DNA of 15,714 nt from JBGTIS01 sp041745535 (lineage in GTDB: Bacteria > Bacteroidota > Bacteroidia > Cytophagales > Cyclobacteriaceae), in the NCBI GenBank assembly GCA_041745535.1, contig JBGTIS010000252.1, positions 1 to 15,714 on the forward strand, written 5' to 3'. This document shows, piece by piece, positions 1 to 7,315 of the stretch (position 1 is the stretch's first letter; every line of letters starts with the position of its first letter). Both the position numbers and the translations under genes were made by a program. The notes under the pieces were generated by a model. The model searched no databases. It was not told the DNA's origin and saw only the letters and a program-made list of their open reading frames with translations.

Positions 1-626
1 GAATCGCGGCCAGGCGGGAACAGGAAGCCATTGAATTGCGAAACGCGAACCTGGACAGCGAACTGAAATTCCTGAGAGCACAGATCAACCCGCACTTTCT
101 GTTCAATTGCCTGCATACCATTTATGCGATGTCGATGCTGCAAAAGGAAAAAACTTCGGAGATGATTGTGAAACTATCGGCCATACTTCGATACATGCTG
201 TATGAGGTAACAGGCGGGAAGGTGCCTTTACACAAAGAGATACAATATATTCAGGATTACATCAGTTTTATAAAACTAAAGGATGAGTCCATTGAAAACA
301 TTGTGGTGGATATGAAAGCGAATGCACAGGTAAGTATTGAACCGATGCTTTTTATACCCCTGGTGGAAAATAGCGTTAAGTACAGCCAGGCAGAGTCGCT
401 GCCGGAAGCCTGGATAAACCTCACCCTGAGCACAGAAGGAAATATGCTGTATTTTGTGCTTTCCAACAGCATTGCCGACGAGATTCCCGAAGAAAGCAAA
501 AGCAATGGCATCGGACTGGAAAATGTAAAACGCCGGCTGGGCCTGTTGTATCCGGGATTGCACCAGTTAAAGGTAAGTGAAAAAGATCGTGTTTTTTCCG
601 TTGATTTAACCATACAGTTATCATGA
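1..626 (+). CDS. LytS/YehU-type sensor histidine kinase, 3' part only
   Basis: This is the C-terminal part of a membrane sensor kinase of the His_kinase (PF06580) plus HATPase_c type, which phosphorylates itself and then its LytTR partner. The frame is open from base 3 to the window edge, so the sensor and membrane parts lie upstream and the TTG at 36 is not the real start. The H-box reads QINPHFLFN with the phospho-acceptor His codon at 93-95. The N-box reads LVENSVKYS with its Asn codon at 369-371, and the G-box reads NGIGLENVKRRL. The start of the visible part looks like the end of a coiled coil leading into the H-box. The stop overlaps the next gene's start (ATGA, 623-626), so the two are translationally coupled. 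The family call is firm; the signal sensed cannot be inferred. Confidence 0.93.
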   Translation, partial: IAARREQEAIELRNANLDSELKFLRAQINPHFLFNCLHTIYAMSMLQKEKTSEMIVKLSAILRYMLYEVTGGKVPLHKEIQYIQDYISFIKLKDESIENIVVDMKANAQVSIEPMLFIPLVENSVKYSQAESLPEAWINLTLSTEGNMLYFVLSNSIADEIPEESKSNGIGLENVKRRLGLLYPGLHQLKVSEKDRVFSVDLTIQLS

Positions 627-1324
627 AGATCCGGTGCCTGGTAGTGGAAGATGAGCAGTTGCCCCGGGAGCTACTGGAAAGTTTTATTCGAAAATTCCCT
701 CAGCTTAAGCTGGTAGGGCAGTTTCGGCAACCGCTGAAAGCACTGGAATTTTTGCAACACACCGCAGTAGACCTGCTGTTTCTGGACATACAGCTTCCCC
801 AGCTTACAGGGGTAGGGATGTTGCAGCTAATAAAAAAGCCACCGATGGTGATTTTCACTACCGCGTATTCTAAATACGCGTTGCAGAGTTATGAACTGAA
901 TGTGGTAGACTATCTGCTGAAGCCTTTCACCTTTTCCCGATTTACTAGCGCTGTACAAAAGGCTACTGAATTAATGGAATTAAAGCGATCGGTAAAAAAT
1001 CAGCCCTCTGCCAGTGCATGCATTACCCTGCATACCAACCGGAAAGTTTTCAGGTTAAATCTGTCCGATATTTTATACATTCAGGGGCTGAAAGAGTATG
1101 TTACCTTCGTTACCATAGACGATAGAATTGTGGTGCTGGAAGCTTTAAAGGATTTGGAAAAAAGGCTGCCTTCCGATCAGTTTCAGCGGGTACACAAATC
1201 GTATATTGTGGCAATGGATAAAGTGCAAACCCTGGAAGGAAAGTGGTTGGGTATTGGCCATACACAAATACCGATTGGCCGAACATATCGCGAAACTGTA
1301 CTGGACCGGCTAAAGGAAGCATGA
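623..1324 (+). CDS. LytTR-family response regulator
   Basis: A 233-residue DNA-binding response regulator of the AlgR/AgrA/LytR class. The receiver domain spans about residues 3-118, with the acidic pair E9/D10, phospho-acceptor D55 (LFLDIQLPQ), T80 and K100 (YLLKPF). A LytTR DNA-binding domain covers about 130-231 and contains the typical segment around YIQGLKEYV and the HKSYIV stretch at 191-196. It starts on the ATG that overlaps the kinase stop by 4 bp, so it is the cognate partner of that kinase. Bacteroidetes encode many such pairs. No target gene is evident: the next gene is convergent and ends 10 bp away. Confidence 0.95.
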   Translation: MKIRCLVVEDEQLPRELLESFIRKFPQLKLVGQFRQPLKALEFLQHTAVDLLFLDIQLPQLTGVGMLQLIKKPPMVIFTTAYSKYALQSYELNVVDYLLKPFTFSRFTSAVQKATELMELKRSVKNQPSASACITLHTNRKVFRLNLSDILYIQGLKEYVTFVTIDDRIVVLEALKDLEKRLPSDQFQRVHKSYIVAMDKVQTLEGKWLGIGHTQIPIGRTYRETVLDRLKEA

Positions 1325-1334
1325 GCTGCTTCAA

Positions 1335-2228
1335 CTATTTTAATTCACCTCGCAACTGCTGTAAACCTGCCAGGTTCTGGGTCAGTACTTGTTTCACATC
1401 TTTGGTATCCTGGTGGCCGATAATTCCTACCGGGCCGTGGTAGCCGCTGTCTTTGATGGTCTGCATCATGGCCAGTTCTTCTTCGCCCTGCCCGAGTATC
1501 ATAATCTTTTCGCCGGTCCGCGACATGCCATCCAGGTTGATACACAGCAGATGATCTTTTATTTTATTCATAATATCAGGAAACTGATCTATCTGCTCAT
1601 GGGCATGGTGGAAATTATATACCATGCCCAGATGGTCGTCGCCCAGGGCATTTATTATTTTCAGCTGGTTATCAGGATTGCCAAACCAGTCGCCGTGGTT
1701 GTACAGGCCCAGGGTGCATCCCATGGCTTTGGCCCGGTCGCGGAAGTCACCGATGTAGGTCACGGCCCGGTTTAGCTTTTCATCATCCGAGAGGCCTTCA
1801 AAGAAACCGGCATCGAACGAAAACCAGATTTCAGTGTGCAGGTTGTGGGCAGCTATATCAGCCAGCAACTGCTCATTATCTTTTCCCAGGAAACTGGCCG
1901 AATCTTTATTAATGTACATCCACACAGCCTGCAAGGTAATATCATTATTTTCCAGTGCCTGCAATTCCTGGTCAAATGTAGGCAGGTGTTCTTCCCGCCA
2001 GTCGTAAGCGAATTTGGTAAAGCCCAGCTCCTTCATCATGGTTGCCCGTGCTGCCGGACCCCGTTTTACGCTGTCGAAAGGCACAATGCACCAGGCTACC
2101 AGGTTGGATACGGCAAACAGCGAATCGGATGGGGAAGCAGTTGCCAGCTGATTCCGGGTATCGGTTTGGGAAGTACAACCGGCAAAAATGAGTAAGGAAG
2201 CCAGCCCATACAGAGAAAGACTTTTCAT
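1335..2228 (-). CDS. Lipoprotein TIM-barrel protein, sugar phosphate isomerase/epimerase-like
   Basis: A 297-residue exported lipoprotein. The N-terminus has a hydrophobic h-region and a lipobox IFAGC, with the lipidated Cys at position 18, followed by a short Ser/Thr-rich linker. The rest resembles the xylose-isomerase-like TIM barrel (AP_endonuc_2, PF01261). Polar barrel-strand segments that may line the active site are YNHGDW (176-181), YNFHHAH (204-210), INLDGM (230-235) and IIGHQD (269-274). The usual Glu/Asp/His metal set is less complete than in the neighbouring 2460-3341 protein, so catalytic activity is less certain. The two genes are divergent, share the lipoprotein architecture and may act on the same carbohydrate in the periplasm. 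The substrate is unknown. It converges on the response regulator with almost no spacer and no terminator between them. Confidence 0.85.
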   Translation of the reverse strand: MKSLSLYGLASLLIFAGCTSQTDTRNQLATASPSDSLFAVSNLVAWCIVPFDSVKRGPAARATMMKELGFTKFAYDWREEHLPTFDQELQALENNDITLQAVWMYINKDSASFLGKDNEQLLADIAAHNLHTEIWFSFDAGFFEGLSDDEKLNRAVTYIGDFRDRAKAMGCTLGLYNHGDWFGNPDNQLKIINALGDDHLGMVYNFHHAHEQIDQFPDIMNKIKDHLLCINLDGMSRTGEKIMILGQGEEELAMMQTIKDSGYHGPVGIIGHQDTKDVKQVLTQNLAGLQQLRGELK

Positions 2229-2459
2229 AAAGATCGAAGTGTGGTTATATTTAAAAGTAAGTATAGGTATTTTTTTGTTCAGTTAAAACCTGCTCAACTG
2301 GAAATGTACCGGGTGCTATGTTGGGAACGTAACCAGGAATTTGTGAAGAGAACAGGCAGGGTGAGTGGTTCAGGTACAATTTATATATGGCCAGGAAATG
2401 TTGTACTGTAAGGTTCTGTCTATTACTTTTATGCCCCATTTACATACTTAACAAACAAA
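2229..2459. promoter_or_regulatory. Divergent intergenic spacer between two isomerase-like genes
   Basis: This 231-bp AT-rich spacer separates two divergently oriented lipoprotein genes and must hold both promoters. I looked for the Bacteroidetes -7 element (TAnnTTTG) with an upstream TTG at the usual spacing and found no convincing match on either strand. No operator-like palindrome stands out. A 62-codon minus-strand open frame here has no recognisable protein character and is not called. Confidence 0.4.
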
Positions 2460-3341
2460 ATGAAAAAACTATTTACACTTATTAATGCTTTATTCTCTGT
2501 CCTCTTTTTTAGCGCCTGTTCCAACCAGCAGACTACAGAGGACACAACGGCCACTGCTGACAGTACCGCCAATGTTACCGACGACTGGAAACTGGGCGTG
2601 GCATTCTGGACGTATCATACTTTTCCGTTACCGGAGGTAATTGCTAAAATTGATAGTTCCGGCGTAGATTATATGGAAGGTGCTTCGTCATTCAAGGCAG
2701 GAGAGGCTTTCAACGATTCTATGATGTATGAGCTTTCTCCGGCTGGCGTTAACAAACTGAAGGAAATGTTTCAGGATCATGACCTCACCATGCAATCGCT
2801 GTATATCGGTGGCGACGAAACGGTAGCTTCCTGGAAACAGCAGTTTGAACTGGCCAAAAACCTGGGCGTAAAATTTGTAACCGGCGAACCACCCGTAAGC
2901 ATGTGGGACGCTGTGGACAGCCTGGCCGGAGCTTATGGTATGAAGCTTGCCATTCACGAACATTGGAAAGGCGTAAGCCCTTACTGGCATCCTGATTCAG
3001 TATTGGCAGCCATTGAAGGCCATCCGAACTTTGGTGCCTGTGCCGACCTGGGGCATTGGCCAAAAAGTGGCGTGGTGCCATTGGAAGCCGTAAAGAAACT
3101 GGATGGTCATATTATCGGGGTACATTTGAAAGACATTGCCGCTTACGACGATCCTAAACTTAAAGACGTACCCATTGGAACCGGTGTGGTAGATATTCCT
3201 GCTATTCTTGCTGAATTGAAACGACAGGGTTTTACCGGGCCTATTTACATAGAACGCGATGCCGAAGACCAACCCAGCAACCTGCCTTCCGTAATCAAAT
3301 CTGTGGAATACTATAACGAACAGGTAAGCAAGCTGAAGTAA
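2460..3341 (+). CDS. Lipoprotein sugar phosphate isomerase/epimerase (xylose isomerase-like TIM barrel)
   Basis: A 293-residue lipoprotein with signal peptide and lipobox FFSAC (lipidated Cys20), then a Thr/Asp-rich linker to about residue 42 and a PF01261-type TIM barrel. Candidate metal and active-site residues fall in the expected order: E143 (TGEPP), H166/E167/H168 (AIHEHWKG), D196 and H199 (ADLGHWPKSG), H222 (VHLKD) and E265 (YIERD). This matches the IolE/hydroxypyruvate-isomerase-like family, whose cytoplasmic members use a divalent metal to isomerise or epimerise sugars. A lipidated, probably periplasmic, version is frequent in Bacteroidetes and usually has no known substrate. The gene is divergent from the related 1335-2228 gene and convergent with the VOC gene. 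The start ATG follows an A-rich leader without a Shine-Dalgarno sequence. Confidence 0.92.
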   Translation: MKKLFTLINALFSVLFFSACSNQQTTEDTTATADSTANVTDDWKLGVAFWTYHTFPLPEVIAKIDSSGVDYMEGASSFKAGEAFNDSMMYELSPAGVNKLKEMFQDHDLTMQSLYIGGDETVASWKQQFELAKNLGVKFVTGEPPVSMWDAVDSLAGAYGMKLAIHEHWKGVSPYWHPDSVLAAIEGHPNFGACADLGHWPKSGVVPLEAVKKLDGHIIGVHLKDIAAYDDPKLKDVPIGTGVVDIPAILAELKRQGFTGPIYIERDAEDQPSNLPSVIKSVEYYNEQVSKLK

Positions 3342-3345
3342 ATTA

Positions 3346-3382
3346 AGTCGGAAGACCGAAGTGTAAAGTGTTTCTTCCGACT
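3346..3382. terminator. Inverted repeat between convergent genes, probable shared terminator
   Basis: A perfect 10-bp inverted repeat, AGTCGGAAGA at 3346-3355 and TCTTCCGACT at 3373-3382, has a 17-nt loop and begins five bases after the isomerase stop. A further CCGACTT at 3391-3397 can pair with the left arm instead. The convergent VOC gene ends 28 bp beyond the right arm. There is no long T-tract on either side, so it may be a bidirectional transcript end or a dispersed intergenic repeat. Confidence 0.4.
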
Positions 3383-3409
3383 CCCAACTCCCGACTTCAA
3401 AAAACACCA

Positions 3410-3781
3410 TTATTCCTCATACAAAGCCATATACGCGCCACCCGGGTCCTGTATAACGGCAAACCTGGAATTGTTCATTGATTTTTTTGGGCTTTGAATA
3501 ATCTTTCCAGCTAAAGCAGTACATTTCTCCAGACTCTTATCCAGATTTTCCACCGTCACATATAAGAGCCACTGCGAAGGAAGGTCCGCATTGGTGCCTT
3601 TCTGGTGGCAAACCCCGGCGATAGGGTCTTCGTTTGTTGCTGGGGCGATCAGATAATCACTATACGCTCCCATACTGAGTTCGGAAGCCGTCCAGCCAAT
3701 TACCTCACAATAAAAATCTTTCACCGCTTCCGCGTTTTCCACGGTAAGGTCCGTCCATTTGATAATACCAAATTTCTTCAT
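3410..3781 (-). CDS. VOC family protein (glyoxalase/bleomycin-resistance fold)
   Basis: A 123-residue protein with the two-module beta-alpha-beta-beta-beta arrangement of the vicinal oxygen chelate superfamily. Module 1 covers about residues 5-60 and includes the usual FYCEVIGW segment (23-30). Module 2 covers about 70-121 and ends with the typical DPGGAYMALYE. It resembles the short VOC proteins often annotated as predicted glyoxalase-related enzymes. The N-terminal metal His of classical glyoxalase I is not seen (the segment reads IIKWTDL); a C-terminal Glu (E122) is present. Activity and substrate are therefore open. It is a single gene, convergent with the isomerase gene, with its own 5' region in the spacer at 3782-4184. 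Confidence 0.88.
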   Translation of the reverse strand: MKKFGIIKWTDLTVENAEAVKDFYCEVIGWTASELSMGAYSDYLIAPATNEDPIAGVCHQKGTNADLPSQWLLYVTVENLDKSLEKCTALAGKIIQSPKKSMNNSRFAVIQDPGGAYMALYEE

Positions 3782-4184
3782 ATTGTATGTCTCTTTAGTT
3801 GATTCGATTGAGAGTACTTATATTTTTACCCGGTGAGAAGTGTTCAACTGTTTTCTTTTTAGAAAAAGCGCACAGAGCATCTATGGGGTCCAGACTCAGC
3901 AGCGATCTCGATAGGATGGCACTTCTTTATTAAGCATTAAGGGCTATACAAGGAGAATGCCTACTTACAAATAATTGTGAAAATTGGTTGTTCTGATTTT
4001 TTTGTCTGGTTCAGCCACCATACCTATGCCGGCTTCCAGCAGAACCACCGTACCGAAGTAAAAATCATGGGCACGGCCGTACGGTAATCTTTTGGAAATA
4101 CTTAGCTATTCAAACATGAAAAATACGAGATGGTTTCGGCCATGCTACCTTTGCCACAACTAATTCCTCCGTCAATTATTACTT
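3782..4184. other. Intergenic region of about 400 bp with a possible gene remnant
   Basis: This spacer separates the VOC gene's 5' end from the 3' end of the haem operon; both are on the minus strand. It contains one protein-like open stretch (3965-4105, listed separately) and weak dyads: CTTTTT/AAAAAG near 3860, ACCGTAC at 4047-4053 against GTACGGT at 4079-4085, and a four-base ATGG/CCAT hairpin near 4131-4144 that could weakly mark the end of the operon transcript. None has the form of a strong intrinsic terminator. No promoter could be fixed. Confidence 0.4.
3965..4105 (-). pseudogene. Possible remnant of a coding sequence
   Basis: This open frame of 46 codons ends in TAA, begins directly after an in-frame TAG (4106-4108) and has no start codon. 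The translation looks protein-like, with hydrophobic and charged blocks such as RAHDFYFGTVVLLEAG and MVAEPDKKIRTTNF, unlike the random AT-rich sequence around it. I do not recognise the family. It could be the 3' end of a decayed gene or chance. It is downstream of, and in the same orientation as, the haem operon. Confidence 0.22.
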
Positions 4185-4667
4185 CTACTCGTAATAAAAC
4201 ACCACTACGATATGTACTACTACCAAAGCTGTAATCAAACAGCCAATACCAACGTGCAGCACCATCCATCCATGATGATACCATCGGTTTTGAACCGATA
4301 ATAAGTCATTATTCAGCATGCCCAGCACTAAGTTACTAAAGAACAATATGCTCAATGCCAGCAGGTATGCGTAACCCGGAACGATGGCATGTAAGTAAAA
4401 TATCAAAGGAGAAAGTGCTCCTAACCACTTATGAAGGTTTTGATGAAAAATACTTTTTTGAGCACTGATCTTAGGATTGGCCTGTACCTTACTAAAATGC
4501 CACTGAACAAGGATCAGTAATAAAAGAAGTGTACCGGAACTAATCTTGTACCACGGCTGCCGCTGTAAATTTCCTAAACCTTCCCAGCGGATGTCCAGAT
4601 AGTACTGAAGCAGATAGCCCGCGAAAAGTAGCAAACCTACTACGATGTATACCTTATTTGGTCTCAT
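4185..4667 (-). CDS. Small integral membrane protein, predicted dihaem b-type cytochrome
   Basis: A 160-residue, very hydrophobic protein with about five predicted membrane helices (near 6-24, 42-58, 79-97, 99-118 and 134-159). Two helices carry histidine pairs at an identical spacing: H79/H93 and H138/H152, both His-X13-His. That spacing is the known bis-His haem b ligand pattern of cytochrome b of the bc1 complex and of ferric-reductase-type proteins, which place two haems across the membrane. Extra His residues (H57, H75, H131, H132) sit near helix ends. It is the last gene of the six-gene minus-strand cluster and overlaps the preceding c-type cytochrome gene by 14 bp. By inference it carries electrons between the cytoplasmic reductase and the periplasmic c haems encoded upstream. 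The family name is not recognised. Confidence 0.8.
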   Translation of the reverse strand: MRPNKVYIVVGLLLFAGYLLQYYLDIRWEGLGNLQRQPWYKISSGTLLLLLILVQWHFSKVQANPKISAQKSIFHQNLHKWLGALSPLIFYLHAIVPGYAYLLALSILFFSNLVLGMLNNDLLSVQNRWYHHGWMVLHVGIGCLITALVVVHIVVVFYYE

Positions 4668-5502
4668 TACGCGACTCGATATGTTGTAACAATTGATCTA
4701 AGGTTTTTGAAGAGATGAGTATGCTTACCGAGTCCATAAAAACCGTGGAAGCGGGTAGAAAGTAGCCTTCCGAGGGCCACCTTTTACCAATGGCCGGCTT
4801 TTTGGTAGTCCTAAACCCTTCTACCTCCTTCAGGTAACTCTCATAGGTATGTTTGGCCCCTTGCCGGTACTGTCCTATCAATGCGGCCATTTGCCGCACC
4901 GAGACGGAATCATGTGGAAACGTCCAGGTAGTGGCTCCCATCATATCCCCTAACTTCCAGTCTTTTTTGGGCGAATCGGGGTGCGCATTGTGGCAACTTA
5001 CACAAGCCCCCGCACTAGCTATATCTGGAAACATAGCCGTATGCATGTCGGTATTTTCGTCAAAAAAATACCGGGGTTTCTTATCTTCTTTCATCTGAGT
5101 AAAATATTCTTCCTGAATTCCGGAGAATTTATTGGCAGCACTGATCGGAAAGTCAGATCCCAGAAACAGGTTTAAGGGTTGTGGGCTTTTTTCCAGGTAA
5201 GCGGCAGTACCCCGCAGGAACAGCGCAGGCAAAGGACCAGCTTCTACCTTCCCCGACTCCCAGTCTTCGTCGAAACGAAGTTTGACCTTTTTGCCATCCC
5301 CCACAATAGCACGGGTATAAAGGCTGCGGGCCGCGTCATTTTCCTGGGCCAGTAGGGCAAAAGCTTCTTCCACGCTCAGCTGCTTTCCTTCCGATGCCTG
5401 GTCAGGATCGGGAAGTGGAACAGGGGCATTCACGAACAGGTATACATTCAGGGTAGCAAATGCTAAAATCAGTATTAAAAAATTTCGTTTAATCTTATTC
5501 AT
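4654..5502 (-). CDS. DUF3365 (Tll0287-like) c-type haem protein, membrane anchored
   Basis: A 282-residue protein with an uncleaved-looking N-terminal helix (about 7-25) after a basic start, and the rest predicted periplasmic. One CXXCH haem c motif is at 167-171, in the context CVSCHNAHPDSPK followed by DWKLGDMMGA, which is the hallmark of the DUF3365/Tll0287-like haem domain (PF11845). That domain adopts a PAS-like fold and often serves as a sensory or redox domain on membrane proteins. Here it stands alone with no kinase or cyclase attached. It overlaps the pentahaem gene by 8 bp and the dihaem b gene by 14 bp, so the three are probably made together. It may be a redox or ligand-sensing partner, or the terminal electron donor or acceptor, of this chain. 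Confidence 0.88.
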   Translation of the reverse strand: MNKIKRNFLILILAFATLNVYLFVNAPVPLPDPDQASEGKQLSVEEAFALLAQENDAARSLYTRAIVGDGKKVKLRFDEDWESGKVEAGPLPALFLRGTAAYLEKSPQPLNLFLGSDFPISAANKFSGIQEEYFTQMKEDKKPRYFFDENTDMHTAMFPDIASAGACVSCHNAHPDSPKKDWKLGDMMGATTWTFPHDSVSVRQMAALIGQYRQGAKHTYESYLKEVEGFRTTKKPAIGKRWPSEGYFLPASTVFMDSVSILISSKTLDQLLQHIESRNETK

Positions 5503-6217
5503 GAGTAATGGCCTTTGAAAACTTATCGTTTGAATAAGGATCTGTTCCTTTGTTCAAATATTCCTTAATTGCCTGCATGGAAATGGTATCCTCGAGGGTA
5601 ATGGGTAGCTCCATAATATGATTGCCGTGGAAGTCGTGACACTGCATACAATTAACCATAATAGGTTCAGCGATAATTTGCTCATGTGAAACTTCCAATG
5701 GATCATCCTTTATTTTCAGGTCCTGATGGCAGTTTAAGCAAATGCTTTTGACTGGTATATTGGCCAGGGTGCCCGTATGCTCCGTATGGCAGCTGCCGCA
5801 CTGAGTGGCATCCAGTTCCTGCCGCACTTCAGCAAAGCGAGGCTCATTAAAGCGAAATACCGGATGATGATCCCCGGGCCGGTCATGGCAGTTCAGGCAC
5901 TTCGCGTTATCTACTTTCATAAGCCCGAAATCAGCGTCCGAATGCCGGAAACCCAGCACAAACTTAGCTTTTGCCTGAAGTTGTTGCCGCCATGTGCCTT
6001 CAGCCGGGTGGTGACAAGAGCCGCAATCTAAAGCTTCGTGTCCGGGAGTAAGCCTGCCTTTGCTTAACCAGCTTTCATGCTTGAGATAAATAAAGTTAAG
6101 GACGAGTACCATCACAAATAGAATACCTGTAATCATACCAGTTACTTGCCGTTTACGGGCTTTCCTCACCTGTTTAAGTCGGACCTGGTCACTCAAATAT
6201 TTGAAAAATCCGCCCAT
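5495..6217 (-). CDS. Membrane-anchored pentahaem c-type cytochrome
   Basis: A 240-residue protein with a basic N-terminus (Lys/Arg-rich, 12-23), one membrane helix at about 26-45 and a periplasmic region with five CXXCH motifs: 65-69, 107-111, 140-144, 160-164 and 190-194. Many further His residues (H60, H70, H92, H117, H118, H147, H178, H197, H200) could be sixth ligands, as in bis-His multihaem cytochromes of the cytochrome c3/NapC-NirT-like groups. It would pass electrons in the periplasm between the membrane cytochrome and an acceptor. The start ATG overlaps the reductase stop by one base (TAATG), and its own end overlaps the DUF3365 gene by 8 bp. The exact subfamily is uncertain. No catalytic-type haem motif such as CXXCK is seen. 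Confidence 0.92.
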   Translation of the reverse strand: MGGFFKYLSDQVRLKQVRKARKRQVTGMITGILFVMVLVLNFIYLKHESWLSKGRLTPGHEALDCGSCHHPAEGTWRQQLQAKAKFVLGFRHSDADFGLMKVDNAKCLNCHDRPGDHHPVFRFNEPRFAEVRQELDATQCGSCHTEHTGTLANIPVKSICLNCHQDLKIKDDPLEVSHEQIIAEPIMVNCMQCHDFHGNHIMELPITLEDTISMQAIKEYLNKGTDPYSNDKFSKAITHE

Positions 6218-7275
6218 TATACGTCGTATTCAATCTTTACATCTGGCGTGACGGGCTGAGACTGGCAAGTCAGAATATAACCGGCTTTTATGTCCTTTTC
6301 AGACAGCCCTTTGGTATTCCTGGAAGTTACCCGTCCCTGGACCAGCCTCGCCTTACAGGAGCTACAGTTTCCGGCCCTGCAACTGTAGTTTACATCTAAG
6401 TTAGCCATTAACACGCTATCCAGGATGGTTTCTTTCAGGCCCACGGTAAAAGAGTGCAGGCTTTGGCCAATCATCACTTGTACCTCGGTTTCCACAGCGG
6501 GATCGGACAGTTCGGCGGGGTTCAGTGCCGAAGGAGGCGAATAACCATCAAAACTTTCTACATGAATGTTATTTTCCGGCACTTCCAGATCGTGAAGGCC
6601 CGATATTACTTCCTCCATAAAACCCGAAGGGCCACACAAATAGTACATGTTTGTTTGGTGGTTTATGAATTTGCTTTGTATAAGTTGTCTACATTGCTTT
6701 CTATTCATCCGGTCTTGCGCTCTCCGGCCAATTGCCGGCTCGGTGAGGGTCATGTTAATACTGAGGCGTTTAGCAAACTGTAGGTGTAATTGCTTTAGTC
6801 TTCCTCCAAAAATTGTGTCATTCCAGGTTTTACTGGAATAGAAAAGGGTAGCCCGGCTGTACGTTTCCCTTTTCATAATATGCTCAATCATGGCGATGAT
6901 AGGCGTGATACCACATCCAGCCGCGAAAAAGACATGGTGACGCTTTTTGAACAAGTTGCTTTTGGTGGTGAAATTACCCTGTGGGGGAGCTACTGCAATA
7001 GCCATCCCCACTTCAGCGACGTTGTTCAAATAATTTGATACCACTCCTCCAGGTTCGCGCTTGACCAATATGCTCAACTCATTTTTGTTGTCAATAGGGC
7101 CACAAATAGAGTACGGGCGACGGTACAACTTACCGTCAACCTCGATTACCAGAGTGATAAATTGGCCAGGACGATACTGATATTGTTTGCGTAAGCCCTG
7201 CGGCACACTAAAAGCTATAAAAGTGCTATCCTTCGTTTCCTTGTAGGTTCTAGACACTTGTAAAATATCGTTCAT
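6217..7275 (-). CDS. FAD/NAD(P)H oxidoreductase with C-terminal 2Fe-2S ferredoxin domain
   Basis: A 352-residue cytoplasmic reductase of the ferredoxin-NADP reductase superfamily, built like PaaE and phenol-hydroxylase reductases. In order: an FAD-binding barrel with RPYSICG (53-59), an NAD(P)-binding domain with GCGITP (120-125) and YLCGPSGFM (212-220), and a plant-type 2Fe-2S domain with C299, C304, C307 (CRAGNCSSC) and C337. It moves electrons from NAD(P)H through FAD to the iron-sulphur cluster and on to a partner. I chose the ATG at 7275, residue 26 of the longest frame (from 7350), because the longer start would overlap the H-NOX gene by 35 bp and adds a non-conserved stretch ahead of the barrel. 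No oxygenase genes lie nearby. The following genes encode c and b cytochromes, so a haem protein is the likely acceptor. Confidence 0.93.
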   Translation of the reverse strand: MNDILQVSRTYKETKDSTFIAFSVPQGLRKQYQYRPGQFITLVIEVDGKLYRRPYSICGPIDNKNELSILVKREPGGVVSNYLNNVAEVGMAIAVAPPQGNFTTKSNLFKKRHHVFFAAGCGITPIIAMIEHIMKRETYSRATLFYSSKTWNDTIFGGRLKQLHLQFAKRLSINMTLTEPAIGRRAQDRMNRKQCRQLIQSKFINHQTNMYYLCGPSGFMEEVISGLHDLEVPENNIHVESFDGYSPPSALNPAELSDPAVETEVQVMIGQSLHSFTVGLKETILDSVLMANLDVNYSCRAGNCSSCKARLVQGRVTSRNTKGLSEKDIKAGYILTCQSQPVTPDVKIEYDV

Positions 7276-7315
7276 AGGAATTTGATGTTGTTCGTCACAC
7301 TGAAAAAAGAAAATA

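Noticed and set aside
2251..2439. 62-codon minus-strand open frame in the divergent spacer
   Set aside because: The translation has no protein-like pattern and it occupies the only space for two promoters.
4102..4284. 60-codon minus-strand open frame
   Set aside because: It overlaps the end of the dihaem membrane protein gene in another frame, where the real frame has clear helices and ligand motifs; the composition is typical of a shadow frame.
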